64,000 bases of DNA from Mesorhizobium mediterraneum (GTDB taxonomy: Bacteria > Pseudomonadota > Alphaproteobacteria > Rhizobiales > Rhizobiaceae). How positions within the stretch are numbered: the first letter of the stretch is position 1; every line of letters starts with the position of its first letter. The position numbers were made by a program, and so were the translations under genes. The DNA is taken from the NCBI RefSeq assembly GCF_002284565.1, contig NZ_NPKI01000043.1, forward strand, positions 62,001 through 126,000, read 5' to 3'. Under the pieces are notes generated by a model. It did not search any database. It saw only the letters and a program-made list of their open reading frames with translations, and had not been told where the DNA came from. Shown here piece after piece: positions 27,869-36,245 of this stretch.

Positions 27869-29320
27869 ATGAATCTCCTCGAAGTGCGCAACAAAAGCTG
27901 GATGAACTTCGTCAGCGGCGAGTGGTTGCCGTCGACCGATCTCATTGACATCGAGAACCCGGCTACAGGGCAGGTCATCGCTTCAGTCGCGGCAGCGAGC
28001 GAAGACGCAGTCTCCAGAGCGGTCGCTGCGGCGAGAGCCTGCGTCGCAACCGGTGCTCTTACGAGGAGCCGGCCAGCGACCCGTGCGGAAATGATGATGC
28101 GGATTGCGTCGGAGATCCGGAAGCGGGTTGCGGACGGTGCCTACATAGGTTGCTTGGAGAGCGGAAAGCCCCTCGAGGCTGCAAGAGCCGAGTTCGAAGA
28201 GGCCGCAAGATATTTCGAGTACTATGCGGGGATGGCCGACAAGATCGAAGGCAGTGCGATCCCGTTGGGGGACGCTTACTTGGATTATACGATTCGGGAG
28301 CCCTACGGGATCTCAGTCCAGATCGTTCCATGGAACTTCGCGCCTTCCATCTGCGCCCGCTCGCTGGCACCAGCGTTGGCCGCCGGGAACGCCGTCATCG
28401 TCAAGTCGCCAGAGCTGACTCCGTTGGCGATGATTGTCCTCTTCGAGGCCATCGAACGGGCAGGAGTGCCCAAAGGTGCCGTGAATCTCCTATGCGGGCT
28501 TGGGAAGACAACAGGCGCGGCTCTGGTCAGCCACCCCGATATTGATCAGATTGTATTCACGGGCTCCGTACAGACGGGCGTGTCAATTATGAAAGCGGCC
28601 TCTGAGCGATCGGTGCCGTGCGTCATGGAACTCGGAGGCAAGTCCGCGGGCATCGTTTTCGCCGACGCTAATCTCGACCAAGTGGTCGAGAGTGTGAAGT
28701 CGGGCACCTTCTACAACGCTGGCCAAGTCTGTTCAGCGTTGTCCCGTCTGGTCGTCCACGCCTCCATCTATGACGTGGTCGTCGAGAAGGTGTCGGCAAT
28801 GGCCGGGACTTTGAAGGTTGGAGACGGCTTGGTAGGCGCAGATATGGGCCCTGTGGTATCTGAACATCAGCTGATGAAGATCGAGGCCGTATGCGACCGT
28901 GCCAAGAGCGCAGGAGCAAGGCTGATCACTGGAGGGCAACGCCTGCAGGACAAGGGAGGGTGGTTCATGCAGCCAACCGTCTTTGCAGATGTCGCCCCGA
29001 ACATGGAAATAGCCCAGGAAGAGGTCTTCGGTCCAGTTCTGTCCATTATCAAGTTCGAGAACGACGACGAGGCTTTTGACATCGCGAACGGCACGCGGTT
29101 CGGCCTCGTAGCCGGCGTCTTCACACAGCGGCTCGATATCGCTCTCAAGGCGCCACCCCGCCTGAATGCAGGGCAGGTCTTCGTCAACGAGTGGTTCGCT
29201 GGCGGTATCGAGACCCCTTTTGGGGGAAATAAAATGTCTGGGCATGGGCGGGAGAAAGGGCAGGAGGCCATCGACTCCTACGTCCGCACCAAGAATGTGG
29301 CAATCTCAATAGCTCGTTAA
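27869..29320 (+). CDS. NAD(P)-dependent aldehyde dehydrogenase
   Basis: The 483-residue enzyme has the ALDH signatures: VPWNFAPSICARSLAPALAAGNAV, the Rossmann-like FTGSVQTG, catalytic Glu in MELGGKSAG near residue 253 and catalytic Cys in GQVCS near residue 287, then EEVFGPVL and the C-terminal FGGNKMSGHGREKG. The ATG at 27869 (MNLLEVRNKSW) places the family motif SGEW at the usual distance; ATG 27812 would add 19 residues without support. It probably oxidises the aldehyde formed by the adjacent oxidoreductase pathway. The substrate could be a semialdehyde or betaine aldehyde. Confidence 0.93.
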   Translation: MNLLEVRNKSWMNFVSGEWLPSTDLIDIENPATGQVIASVAAASEDAVSRAVAAARACVATGALTRSRPATRAEMMMRIASEIRKRVADGAYIGCLESGKPLEAARAEFEEAARYFEYYAGMADKIEGSAIPLGDAYLDYTIREPYGISVQIVPWNFAPSICARSLAPALAAGNAVIVKSPELTPLAMIVLFEAIERAGVPKGAVNLLCGLGKTTGAALVSHPDIDQIVFTGSVQTGVSIMKAASERSVPCVMELGGKSAGIVFADANLDQVVESVKSGTFYNAGQVCSALSRLVVHASIYDVVVEKVSAMAGTLKVGDGLVGADMGPVVSEHQLMKIEAVCDRAKSAGARLITGGQRLQDKGGWFMQPTVFADVAPNMEIAQEEVFGPVLSIIKFENDDEAFDIANGTRFGLVAGVFTQRLDIALKAPPRLNAGQVFVNEWFAGGIETPFGGNKMSGHGREKGQEAIDSYVRTKNVAISIAR

Positions 29321-29799
29321 ATCGCAGCCAGGAATTTTCCTCGGGGTCGGTTTGGGTGTTCATAGCCTTGCCGGTCAAGGACCATCCAAGGAAAAGGTGC
29401 GCTACGCCCTTTTCAGGGTGACAACGGCATTAACATCGCAGGCGAACCGCCGGTTGGGCAAATCTGATCATATCGCCTCGCGGTCTATGGCGCGATAGAT
29501 TCCATAGCCGATCTTGATAAGCAGCCCCCTCCTCGCACATGCGGGCCACATAGCAGCGGGGTATTCCGATTTCAGTCAGCTCGCGCGTTCGTATTTCACC
29601 CTTTTAACGGGCGAATGCGACAGCGCGGTCACAGAGGCATGGCTTGGCCCCGCCGGCCAACTGGATCCGCTTCGCACGCTCGCGGTCACGCTTCGAATTT
29701 TGACGGAGGGTTCTGGCGTAGTCTCTAGAGTGATCGGCAGCTCATAGTTCGCAGCTTCCGGCATCCGGACAGCATTCACGATCTGCTTCTATCTATGTT
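29321..29799. other. Region without a supported gene
   Basis: Several short frames exist on both strands, but none has a recognisable domain, credible start or codon pattern like its neighbours. It lies between the last cargo gene and the relic at 29800-30120. Confidence 0.45.
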
Positions 29800-30120
29800 C
29801 GCCGCTTCGCTGCTGGCGTTCTATCATGCAGGAGAGCTTGAGCCTGCACTCCCTATACGGGCTTGCCTATTTCTCGATGTACGGGCTTTCCCGGCCAACA
29901 TCAGCAAGTCGTTCGATCCAGCCGCGTCGACGACCGGCTTTGGCGTTGCGAACGTCCTCTCGGCCTGTCAACCACACTGGGGGGCTTCTTCGGCGGCTTC
30001 GCAAAATCCGTCTTCGGGACACTCCATCCCGTGTATCTGTCAGTCTCCGTTGTGAGCCTCGGCCTCGTGTTGTTGACACTTTTTAAAGCGCGAAGGGGCC
30101 AACTCGATAACGACTACGTC
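29800..30120 (+). pseudogene. Probable remnant of an MFS-type membrane transporter
   Basis: Segments reading GLAYFSMYG, FPANISKSFD, TTGFGVANVL, TTLGGFFGGFAKS and VSVVSLGLVLLTLFKARRG occur in order but in different + frames. The order matches the last membrane helices of metabolite/H+ symporters, in which a LFP-R-TG-GV pattern precedes the final two helices. The N-terminal part is absent. The family call is tentative. Confidence 0.4.
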
Positions 30121-30234
30121 TCCGATGACTGCTGCTTAGCCCGTTCGCCCTCCTGTCGGCAGGACGGGGAAGGCGAGGCCACTACAAACGGTCACATGGA
30201 TTCTGACGGCAAGGCTCTTCGGGAGATATGTTCC

Positions 30235-32484
30235 TCAGCGCTCGTATTCGTCGTCTTGGCTGCGCTGTGTCTTGCGGTCCTGCTCCTCGGCCTGCCGGCC
30301 CTTTTGCCTGGCTGCGTCTTTCTGAACGCGCTGTCGCGCGGTCTCGGCCTGCGGTCGCGAGGTCTCGGGCTGACGCGTATCGTCTCGGGCCGGCAAATCG
30401 CGGCCGCGCGCCTCCCTTTCAGGCGCCGCCTCGCCGGCGCCGCCCACACCCCTTTGCTGCTCGAACTGGAGCCGGGCGAGACGATCGTGCATCCTGTCGT
30501 TCACGCCCTCGCGGTATTGTTCGAAACGCGTTTGCTCGGCGTTGGGGAGCGTGTCCCGCATCTGATCCAACGCCTGGTTCACACGCGCCATCTTCTGCCG
30601 CATTTCCAAAGGTGTCTGCGCCATGTCGGTAGCTCCTATCAGCCTGGTCAATTCTTTCATGCCGGGATGGGACAAGAACGACGGGGTTAGCCTCGGTCCC
30701 CCGTCGTACTTTGAGCGGGCATCTGCCGGCTCCTCGCCTCCCCTACGCGCATGAACCTGGAGGACAGTGTGACCGATCGCCTGGGCTGCGGTCAGCGCTT
30801 GGCCGGTGACGCCAACCGCCCGCATCACGGTGGCCGTCTGCTGCCACACGGCGGCGATCGCTCCGCCATTGGCGACGAGCAACCCGCTATCCATTCGACG
30901 CTGTCGCTTATCCTCCACGCGCGCGACCGTCTTGTCACTGACCTGGTAGCGCGGATCGTGCTGCGCGCGCTTGTAGGCACCCGCATGTTCCTTCGTATAA
31001 GGTCGGCTCATTGCGTGATCGTACCGGCGGGTTGCGGCCATCGCTATTCCGTGTTCGCGCGCCTTCTCAGCGTACGCTTCCCGCCAGGCATGGAGATCCG
31101 CCTTGTAGAATGTCAGCCGCTCGCCGTCGGCCGAGCGCGCCTGCACCATGGCGTGGATATGGACGTGCTTGGTCTCGGCATGGTGTGCAAGCACGAATTT
31201 GTGCCCCGGAGCGCGTTCTTCGAGCACCGCACGGGCGGCCGCCATGATGGCTTGCGCGTCCGTACCAGCCCGGGCAGAGAAAAGCAGGTGATAGGCATTG
31301 CGCCGCTCCCGGCCGGAAAGTTGTGGCCGCCATTCCTCAAAAATCGCCGCGGCCGCCTTCGTTGGCTGTTTGCTGGAAACCGCCTGTCCGTTCGCGCGAC
31401 GGACCTGCTCGTGCGCCCGAATGAATTTTTGCAGAAAATATTGCGCCTTTCGCTCGTTCCCGACGGCCGCGGTCACTTCCGCTGCCGCGCGAATACCGGC
31501 CTTCCCCATGGCTTCGTCCAAGCCTGTTTCGATCTTGTCGAGCGCTTTGCTGCGTGAATTTGCCCGCCCGGCGGCTAAGATCTTGGCAAGTGGTCCGGCG
31601 CGTTCCCCCGTGTGGCCATAAACGGCGACGCTGTCGCCCGTGCGAGCATAGACGATCGGCTTTGATCCGAAGGCCGCGTTCAAAGCCTCGCCAAGCGCTT
31701 CGTCCGTGACGTCGCCGGCGAGCTCGAACCGCACCTCGATGAAATTCGAATTCTCAAGCTGCGCCTGGAATGTCTCCGTGAATTGGTGCAGGAAGCCGCG
31801 ACGGTCCTGGGCATTGGCAAGCCCCTGTCCGCTATCGGTGAAGATCTCGATATCGCGCTTCTCGCCCTGTTCATTGGCGCGTGTGCCGATATAGGCAAGC
31901 AAGGCGCCCGCCTGTTTGCCATTGGCCGCGCTCGACAGGACCTTGAACACCGCCGGCTGCGCGCCGGCGGCATAGGCTGCTCGCGCCGCAACCGCCCTCG
32001 CCTCTCGCGTTGGCCGCGCGAAGTGTCGAGAGGACGGGAGCGCGCCCGACCTTCCGCCGCCCCCGCCACGGCGCCGCCATTCTTCTTCCTCTTCCTTGAC
32101 GAAGGCGCCGAGTGTGAGGCCGAAAATCGCTATCGCCCCATTTGCGTCGCTGGATGAACGCAGACTCCCGCTGGTGCCCACAGACAGCGGTATCGCGCTG
32201 AGCGGTCCTCCTCGACCTGAGGACGAAACAGGTGCCTTTGCGACGCGGGAGCTCGCTCCCGGGTGCCTCGCACTCCCCATCGACGATTGCACGCCAGCCA
32301 TAGGCGAAGCCACGCGGGCCTGGGTCACGCCACTCGCACGGATGTTCATCGCTTGACGATCGGCCGTCTCCCGGCCAGCCGATTGCAAAAGCTTATCATC
32401 GTTAAGCTCCTCGAGATCGCCAGCGCCCGGTATGCGCAAATAGCGTTCGATTTCGGCAGCATATCCGGCGAGACGACCGCTCAT
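30235..32484 (-). CDS. VirD2/TraI-type relaxase (MobP-like)
   Basis: The 749-residue protein has an N-terminal extension (about 1-165) with a run of Glu then Gly residues and a relaxase domain (about 180-480). The metal-binding motif is HAETKHVHIHAMV, and a YIGTR segment preceded by GKQAGALLA near residue 199 is a candidate for the active-site Tyr region. The last 130 residues are highly charged (Arg/Glu/Gln rich), as in secretion-signal tails. It nicks oriT, stays attached to the 5' end and is carried through VirD4. It overlaps the mobC-like gene by four bases. Confidence 0.9.
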   Translation of the reverse strand: MSGRLAGYAAEIERYLRIPGAGDLEELNDDKLLQSAGRETADRQAMNIRASGVTQARVASPMAGVQSSMGSARHPGASSRVAKAPVSSSGRGGPLSAIPLSVGTSGSLRSSSDANGAIAIFGLTLGAFVKEEEEEWRRRGGGGGRSGALPSSRHFARPTREARAVAARAAYAAGAQPAVFKVLSSAANGKQAGALLAYIGTRANEQGEKRDIEIFTDSGQGLANAQDRRGFLHQFTETFQAQLENSNFIEVRFELAGDVTDEALGEALNAAFGSKPIVYARTGDSVAVYGHTGERAGPLAKILAAGRANSRSKALDKIETGLDEAMGKAGIRAAAEVTAAVGNERKAQYFLQKFIRAHEQVRRANGQAVSSKQPTKAAAAIFEEWRPQLSGRERRNAYHLLFSARAGTDAQAIMAAARAVLEERAPGHKFVLAHHAETKHVHIHAMVQARSADGERLTFYKADLHAWREAYAEKAREHGIAMAATRRYDHAMSRPYTKEHAGAYKRAQHDPRYQVSDKTVARVEDKRQRRMDSGLLVANGGAIAAVWQQTATVMRAVGVTGQALTAAQAIGHTVLQVHARRGGEEPADARSKYDGGPRLTPSFLSHPGMKELTRLIGATDMAQTPLEMRQKMARVNQALDQMRDTLPNAEQTRFEQYREGVNDRMHDRLARLQFEQQRGVGGAGEAAPEREARGRDLPARDDTRQPETSRPQAETARQRVQKDAARQKGRQAEEQDRKTQRSQDDEYER

Positions 32485-32894
32485 GCCTTGACCTCGCTGC
32501 GCTTGCGCGGCCTCGCAATCATCGCCTTCAATTCTTCGCGGAACCGACGCACGAGCTCGCCAATGGCGATCAAGGCGCGCTCGAGGTCTTCGTCATACGG
32601 CACCCGGCCCTCGTTCATCGCGCGGACCGCCTGGTTGAAATTCACACCGACACGGCGAAGCTGGTCGGTGGCCTCCTCAATGGAAGGTCGCAGCTCCCCC
32701 GTCGCCGCCGGCAGAAACCCCGCCTCGGTCCGAACAAGGCGGCGAACGACTTCGCTGACCGTCACCGACTCCCCGTCGGCCATGGCGCGCAGCCGCTCCA
32801 GTTCGACGCTTGAGAAGCGCACATGCAGGACTTCGCCATAGCGCCGGGATGCGTTCTGACTTTCTGTTTGGCCGTTGTTGGGTCTCATCTTCAA
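32481..32894 (-). CDS. MobC/TraJ-like relaxosome accessory protein
   Basis: The 137-residue protein has a ribbon-helix-helix-like N-terminal half (VLHVRFSSVELERLRAMADG, then SVTVSEVVRRLVRTEAG) and a MobC-type C-terminal helix with LRRVGVNFNQAVRAMNEG, a family hallmark. It should bind near nic and help the relaxase load. It starts about 40 bases from the candidate inverted repeat of oriT and is co-transcribed with the relaxase. Confidence 0.9.
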   Translation of the reverse strand: MKMRPNNGQTESQNASRRYGEVLHVRFSSVELERLRAMADGESVTVSEVVRRLVRTEAGFLPAATGELRPSIEEATDQLRRVGVNFNQAVRAMNEGRVPYDEDLERALIAIGELVRRFREELKAMIARPRKRSEVKA

Positions 32895-32932
32895 GCCCGC
32901 TTGCGGGCGCTAAGGCCCTTGGGCCGCGCCAC

Positions 32933-32975
32933 CCTTTTTTTCGTGTGTAACACAAAAAAGGCTATCCTGCCAAAG
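32933..32975 (+). other. Candidate origin of transfer (oriT) with P-type nic sequence
   Basis: An imperfect inverted repeat (CCTTTTTTTCGTGT at 32933-32946 against ACACAAAAAAGG at 32950-32961) is followed at 32962-32970 by CTATCCTGC. TATCCTG followed by C matches the IncP/VirD2 nic consensus YATCCTG/Y, with the predicted cut between 32969 and 32970 on the + strand. The repeat lies just upstream of nic, as in RP4, and the MobC and relaxase genes begin immediately beside it. The following 150 bases are AT-rich. Confidence 0.7.
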
Positions 32976-33049
32976 ACAAAAAAACATCACCAAAATATCT
33001 TTGCGGTGGCACTCTAAATCACCCCAGCTTTGATTTCAAATTAACTGCA

Positions 33050-33204
33050 CATGTTACCAAGGAAACATGCTCCATCGGAAACATATTTCATCTTCAACTT
33101 ATCGACAAGCCACCTTAGCGACATGTTTCTTTTTCAGCATGTTACCTTGCTGCGGAATCATCATGCTAACATGGAGACAGATCGCAAGGAGCAGGGAACA
33201 TGAG
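33050..33204. repeat. Array of CATGTT/AACATG half-sites, including a near-perfect palindrome
   Basis: The palindrome CATGTTACCAAGGAAACATG lies at 33050-33069. Related half-sites follow: GGAAACAT at 33077-33084, CATGTTTC at 33122, CATGTTACC at 33138 (16 bases apart), CATGCTAACATG at 33162-33173 and GGAACATG at about 33195-33202. They lie in the AT-rich space between the MobC/oriT side and the RHH/ParA genes. They could be binding sites of the RHH protein (overdrive-, operator- or partition-like). Confidence 0.6.
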
Positions 33205-33390
33205 CTCGTGCGATCGGGATCGCGGCGACCCCCGTGGGTTAGGTAAGGCGGATAAGCTGAGCCCCGCGACCGGGGCCAACAGGCACGGCCGACTTGCGCC
33301 GGGCCAAGCATCGATGGCGCGGCCTCGCCGATGGGCCTCCAGCATTCTCTGCTAACCCTCACCGCGGCGGATGCCGCGGGGCGGGCTGAC

Positions 33391-33801
33391 CTAATCATTC
33401 GGCAGCTTGTGCTTATGGATCCTGATGTAGTCCTGCACCGCCTGGCGCAGCAGCTCGGTCATGCTGTGGCCGTTGCTGATCGCGAGCAGCTTGAATTGGC
33501 GCTGCTCCCCGGCCGTAAGGTAATAGCCGCAGCGTACCATTTCCTCGTCGCGAATCTTCTTGCCGGCAACCGGATCCTTCTTCTGGCCCTGTCGCAGCAT
33601 TTTGCGGAAGTCCGGCCGAGGTGACGCTGGCGCAGCTTCGGCCTCCGATGCCGCCGCGGATGCGGCGGCAAGCGGCTGAGGGGCGGGATCGGACTTGGGA
33701 GCGATGAACATGCTCGGAAGCGCCGGCGGCTCAGTGGAGATCGCTCGCATCATGCGAGCCTTCTTGTCGTCCTGTGACTCCGGGAGGCTCTTGTCGGTCA
33801 T
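33391..33801 (-). CDS. Ribbon-helix-helix-like protein paired with ParA (VirC2-like position)
   Basis: The 136-residue protein has a Pro/Ala-rich N-terminal half and a DNA-binding C-terminal part (MVRCGYYLTAGEQRQFKLLAISNGHSMTELLRQAVQDYIR) that fits an RHH fold. It overlaps the ParA gene by four bases. In Agrobacterium, VirC1 (ParA-like) and VirC2 (RHH) form such a pair and bind beside the T-DNA border. The layout here is the same, next to oriT, although sequence identity to VirC2 was not established. Confidence 0.75.
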   Translation of the reverse strand: MTDKSLPESQDDKKARMMRAISTEPPALPSMFIAPKSDPAPQPLAAASAAASEAEAAPASPRPDFRKMLRQGQKKDPVAGKKIRDEEMVRCGYYLTAGEQRQFKLLAISNGHSMTELLRQAVQDYIRIHKHKLPND

Positions 33802-34478
33802 GCGGCCTGCCTCATTGCTTCGGTGAAAGTCTTCAGGACATCGTCGAAGACCCCTTCACTTTCGGCAATCGCCTTCGCGTCGGGCTGATCTGGGCTGTAG
33901 AGTGTCTGGCCGCTTTGCAGGTCGCGATAGGCGACACGGTTTTGCAGCGCATGTTGGGCGATCGGCGTGCCGTTCGCCTGAATGATTGCGCGCAGTTCGC
34001 TCAAGGCTCTCGCCTTCGCATCGATGATGGTCTGTTTTGTCAGGACAAACACGGCTGGCAGCGGCCGGCCGCGTGTTTCGACCGCAAGCGGGATGTAGTG
34101 GTCGGTGATCTGGATTGCGGCGGTCACGTCATCGAGCGCGAAGAAGATCGGCACCACGACGATATCGGAAGCAAACAGCCCGGCCATGAGATTGTCGTTC
34201 GTGGTGCCTTCGGTGTCGATCAGCACCACGCTGCGCTCGCCATTGTGCAGTTCTGCCGCCTTCAGGATCTCGCGCGGCGTCGTGGCGCTGACGAGCTGGA
34301 GTGTCTCGGGACGATTGCCGGCCTCCTTGAGCATCTGGCCCCACCGGCTCATGTTCTGGCGAACGTCGCCATCGATGAGTGTCACCGCGTAGCCGCGCTT
34401 AAGGGCGACGGATGCCAGCGCGCGCAGCAGGGTCGATTTGCCAGTGCCACCTTTGGCGATAGCGGCAGATATGATCAT
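33798..34478 (-). CDS. ParA/VirC1-like ATPase
   Basis: Translation from ATG 34478 gives 226 residues starting MIISAAIAKGGTGKST, a deviant Walker A motif at the extreme N-terminus. It is followed by LIDGDVRQNMSRW and VVLIDTEGTTNDN (Walker B region). The DVRQ-x-x-SRW pattern and overall length recall VirC1, which recruits the relaxosome to the coupling protein, more than segregation ParA, which usually has an N-terminal HTH. An upstream extension to 34562 would run through the promoter and is rejected. Confidence 0.85.
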   Translation of the reverse strand: MIISAAIAKGGTGKSTLLRALASVALKRGYAVTLIDGDVRQNMSRWGQMLKEAGNRPETLQLVSATTPREILKAAELHNGERSVVLIDTEGTTNDNLMAGLFASDIVVVPIFFALDDVTAAIQITDHYIPLAVETRGRPLPAVFVLTKQTIIDAKARALSELRAIIQANGTPIAQHALQNRVAYRDLQSGQTLYSPDQPDAKAIAESEGVFDDVLKTFTEAMRQAA

Positions 34479-34533
34479 AGCTCGGGGGACCTTCGATGAA
34501 CCGCTTTTATGCCAACCGCCTGCCCGGCGATTG

Positions 34534-34562
34534 TCATAACTGAACCCAAAGTGTAGTGTCAA
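34534..34562 (-). promoter_or_regulatory. Promoter of the ParA-like gene with overlapping AAAGT-type motif
   Basis: On the minus strand TTGACA (34557-34562), a 17-base spacer and TTATGA (34534-34539) form a good sigma-70 promoter 56 bases before the ParA start. The -35 box lies in the motif AAAGTGTAGTGTCAATTA (34548-34565, + strand), related to the motifs at 36848 and 38514, so a regulator binding there would control RNA polymerase access. Confidence 0.65.
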
Positions 34563-34565
34563 TTA

Positions 34566-34766
34566 ATGAGCGATCAACCGGACAGGACAGTAATGTTCAG
34601 GGCAGCTTTGGCCGAGATCTCGACGCGCGACGGCTGCGAGGCCGCGCTTGATGCGGCAGCCGCCACGCTGGCGCATTACAGCGCGCTTGCCTCCGTCGGC
34701 ATGATGCGCCAGCGCGAGCTGATCTTGATGGTGCCGAACAGTAAGGTGTGCGGAACGGATGATTAG
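34566..34766 (+). CDS. Small conserved-looking hypothetical protein
   Basis: This 66-residue soluble, Ala-rich protein (RAALAEISTRDGCEAALDAAAATLAHYSAL) starts at an ATG two codons after the AAAGT motif. It overlaps the next gene by eight bases, which supports real translation. I do not recognise a family. Divergent from the ParA operon, it may share its control region. Confidence 0.55.
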   Translation: MSDQPDRTVMFRAALAEISTRDGCEAALDAAAATLAHYSALASVGMMRQRELILMVPNSKVCGTDD

Positions 34767-35208
34767 GGCAGTATTGGTGGCCGTAGCGGCGGCGGCGAGC
34801 CTCGGCGCCGCCGCTCCAGGTGATCAGTCCAATGGGACGAGCAGCAATCCGATGTGGCCCGCGGAGCTGCGATGGGATTGCGCGACGGCGGCAAAAATTG
34901 TGTGTGAACGCGACGGCTCCTGCAAGGTCGCAAAAGGGGATGCTTCATTCCTGCTCAACTACGACAACAACAACGTCGAGTTTGCGAGCGGCGATGTCCG
35001 CATCAAACGGCATTATCAGCAGACAGTGCAAGGCAGCCCTTTCCAAAGCGAGGTCAAGGTGGAACTCGCCGACAATCGCGTCATCTGGCTGACGGCGGTG
35101 GATGCCAGTCGCACCTATTCCGACGCCTGGGTGGGTGCCCTCACTGAATTGAAGGGTGGCGCCGTCCTTCTGGAATCCCAAGGCGTGTACTGCACCCCAC
35201 ACAAGTGA
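34759..35208 (+). CDS. Secreted hypothetical protein
   Basis: The 149-residue protein has a short signal peptide (MIRAVLVAVAAAASLGAAAPG) and a mature part with Cys residues in WDCATAAKIVCERDGSC and a late Cys near the end (GVYCTPHK), suggesting a disulfide-bonded periplasmic domain. No family recognised. Translational coupling with the preceding small gene is likely. Confidence 0.65.
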   Translation: MIRAVLVAVAAAASLGAAAPGDQSNGTSSNPMWPAELRWDCATAAKIVCERDGSCKVAKGDASFLLNYDNNNVEFASGDVRIKRHYQQTVQGSPFQSEVKVELADNRVIWLTAVDASRTYSDAWVGALTELKGGAVLLESQGVYCTPHK

Positions 35209-35501
35209 GCGTCGCGAACCGGGCCCGCGCCAAAGCGCTGCACGGCTTCTGTACAGCCGGAACCGCCGGCGGCCCGTTCTCTCCGGCCTTCGCCGTCCCT
35301 ACGGCGCTAGTGGGGGCGCGCTCCGGCTCCGGCTCTTTGGGCATGGGAATTGCGGCGACACAAAAGAAGGTGCTTCGACGGACCGGATGGCGGGTCAGAT
35401 AGGCCCGGTGCCGCTCGCGAGGTGATCACTGCAGGAAGGGTTTCGAGGGTTTGCTGATCGACGCCGGAACTGAACAAAACCAGATGTTCGCTAGCAGACA
35501 A
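35209..35501. other. Short region without a supported gene
   Basis: It holds GC-rich inverted pairs typical of an intergenic region between converging transcripts (the + strand gene ends at 35208 and the minus-strand gene at 35502), but no hairpin followed by a T-run. Confidence 0.4.
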
Positions 35502-35873
35502 TTATTGCAGCTGCATCGCTTGCCAGCCATCGGGTCCCCTGGAGAATGCGACCAGGCCATCACCTTCGCCTTTCCAGGAAGTGCGAAGCTTATACTTCAC
35601 GGCGCATTGCATGCCGGGACCCATGATGTTCTTCGAGCACTCTCCGATGCGCAACGTCGCTTGATCAGTATTTTTCGCTCGCCGGAAAGCGTCCAGAGCC
35701 TCGGCCGGCGATGGAATCTCAAGGCCGGCCGAGGCCAGTTTCGCACACAGTGCCGGCTCGGACGCAATCGGCGCGGAGAGCTGGCCTTGAGCCGGATAGA
35801 ATGCGAGCGTGCCGCTTATGCCGACCAATGTTCCGGATGCCGCCGCCATGATAAGGGCCCCCGCATTGAACAT
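35502..35873 (-). CDS. Small exported hypothetical protein
   Basis: ATG 35873 gives 123 residues with an N-terminal hydrophobic segment (AGALIMAAASGTLVGISGTLAFYPAQ), probably a membrane anchor or signal. Two Cys residues follow in PALCAKLAS and IGECSKN. The gene begins two bases after the ssb stop, so it is the second gene of that transcript. No family recognised; similar small exported proteins occur beside conjugation genes. Confidence 0.6.
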   Translation of the reverse strand: MFNAGALIMAAASGTLVGISGTLAFYPAQGQLSAPIASEPALCAKLASAGLEIPSPAEALDAFRRAKNTDQATLRIGECSKNIMGPGMQCAVKYKLRTSWKGEGDGLVAFSRGPDGWQAMQLQ

Positions 35874-35875
35874 GA

Positions 35876-36190
35876 TTACGGCTTCGGAAAAACGTTGAAC
35901 GTCGACGCGATAAGGTCCGTCGTATAAACTGTCTCGCCGTTGCGTTTGAAAGAGTTGTTGCTGATGCGGCCTTCGACGAAGACGACATCGCCGGGCTTGG
36001 CGTTCTCCGCCACCCAGGCGGCTTGCTTCTCCTCGAGGACCGTTACCTGGACCCAGTCCGTGGCTTCCTTGGCAACGCCTTGTTCGTCCTTCCAATTGCG
36101 ATTGGTGGCAATGTTGACCCTCGTGCTTTTGTCGAAGGGCGCTACCGACCCGACATTGCCATGAATGGTGAACCTGTTGACGCTTTTCAT
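35876..36190 (-). CDS. ssb: Single-stranded DNA-binding protein, short plasmid type
   Basis: The 104-residue protein is an SSB OB-fold: VNRFTIHGNVGSVAPF, TNRNWKDEQG, ATDWVQVTVLEEKQA, AKPGDVVFVEGRISNNSF. It ends FNVFPKP and lacks the long acidic tail of housekeeping SSB proteins, so it may not recruit replication partners. It would coat the transferred strand after entry. The start at 36190 is set by the OB-fold; longer frames add unrelated residues. Confidence 0.88.
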   Translation of the reverse strand: MKSVNRFTIHGNVGSVAPFDKSTRVNIATNRNWKDEQGVAKEATDWVQVTVLEEKQAAWVAENAKPGDVVFVEGRISNNSFKRNGETVYTTDLIASTFNVFPKP

Positions 36191-36245
36191 CGGGGTAACT
36201 GCCTCTTTTCGTGCAACTAATTTAGCTAGCCGGAGTGACTCAAGA

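Noticed and set aside
10806..30234. Explaining all frameshifts as sequencing error
   Set aside because: The transfer operon and mobilisation genes of similar length and GC content contain none, so a uniform error process does not fit; read-level checking is still decisive.
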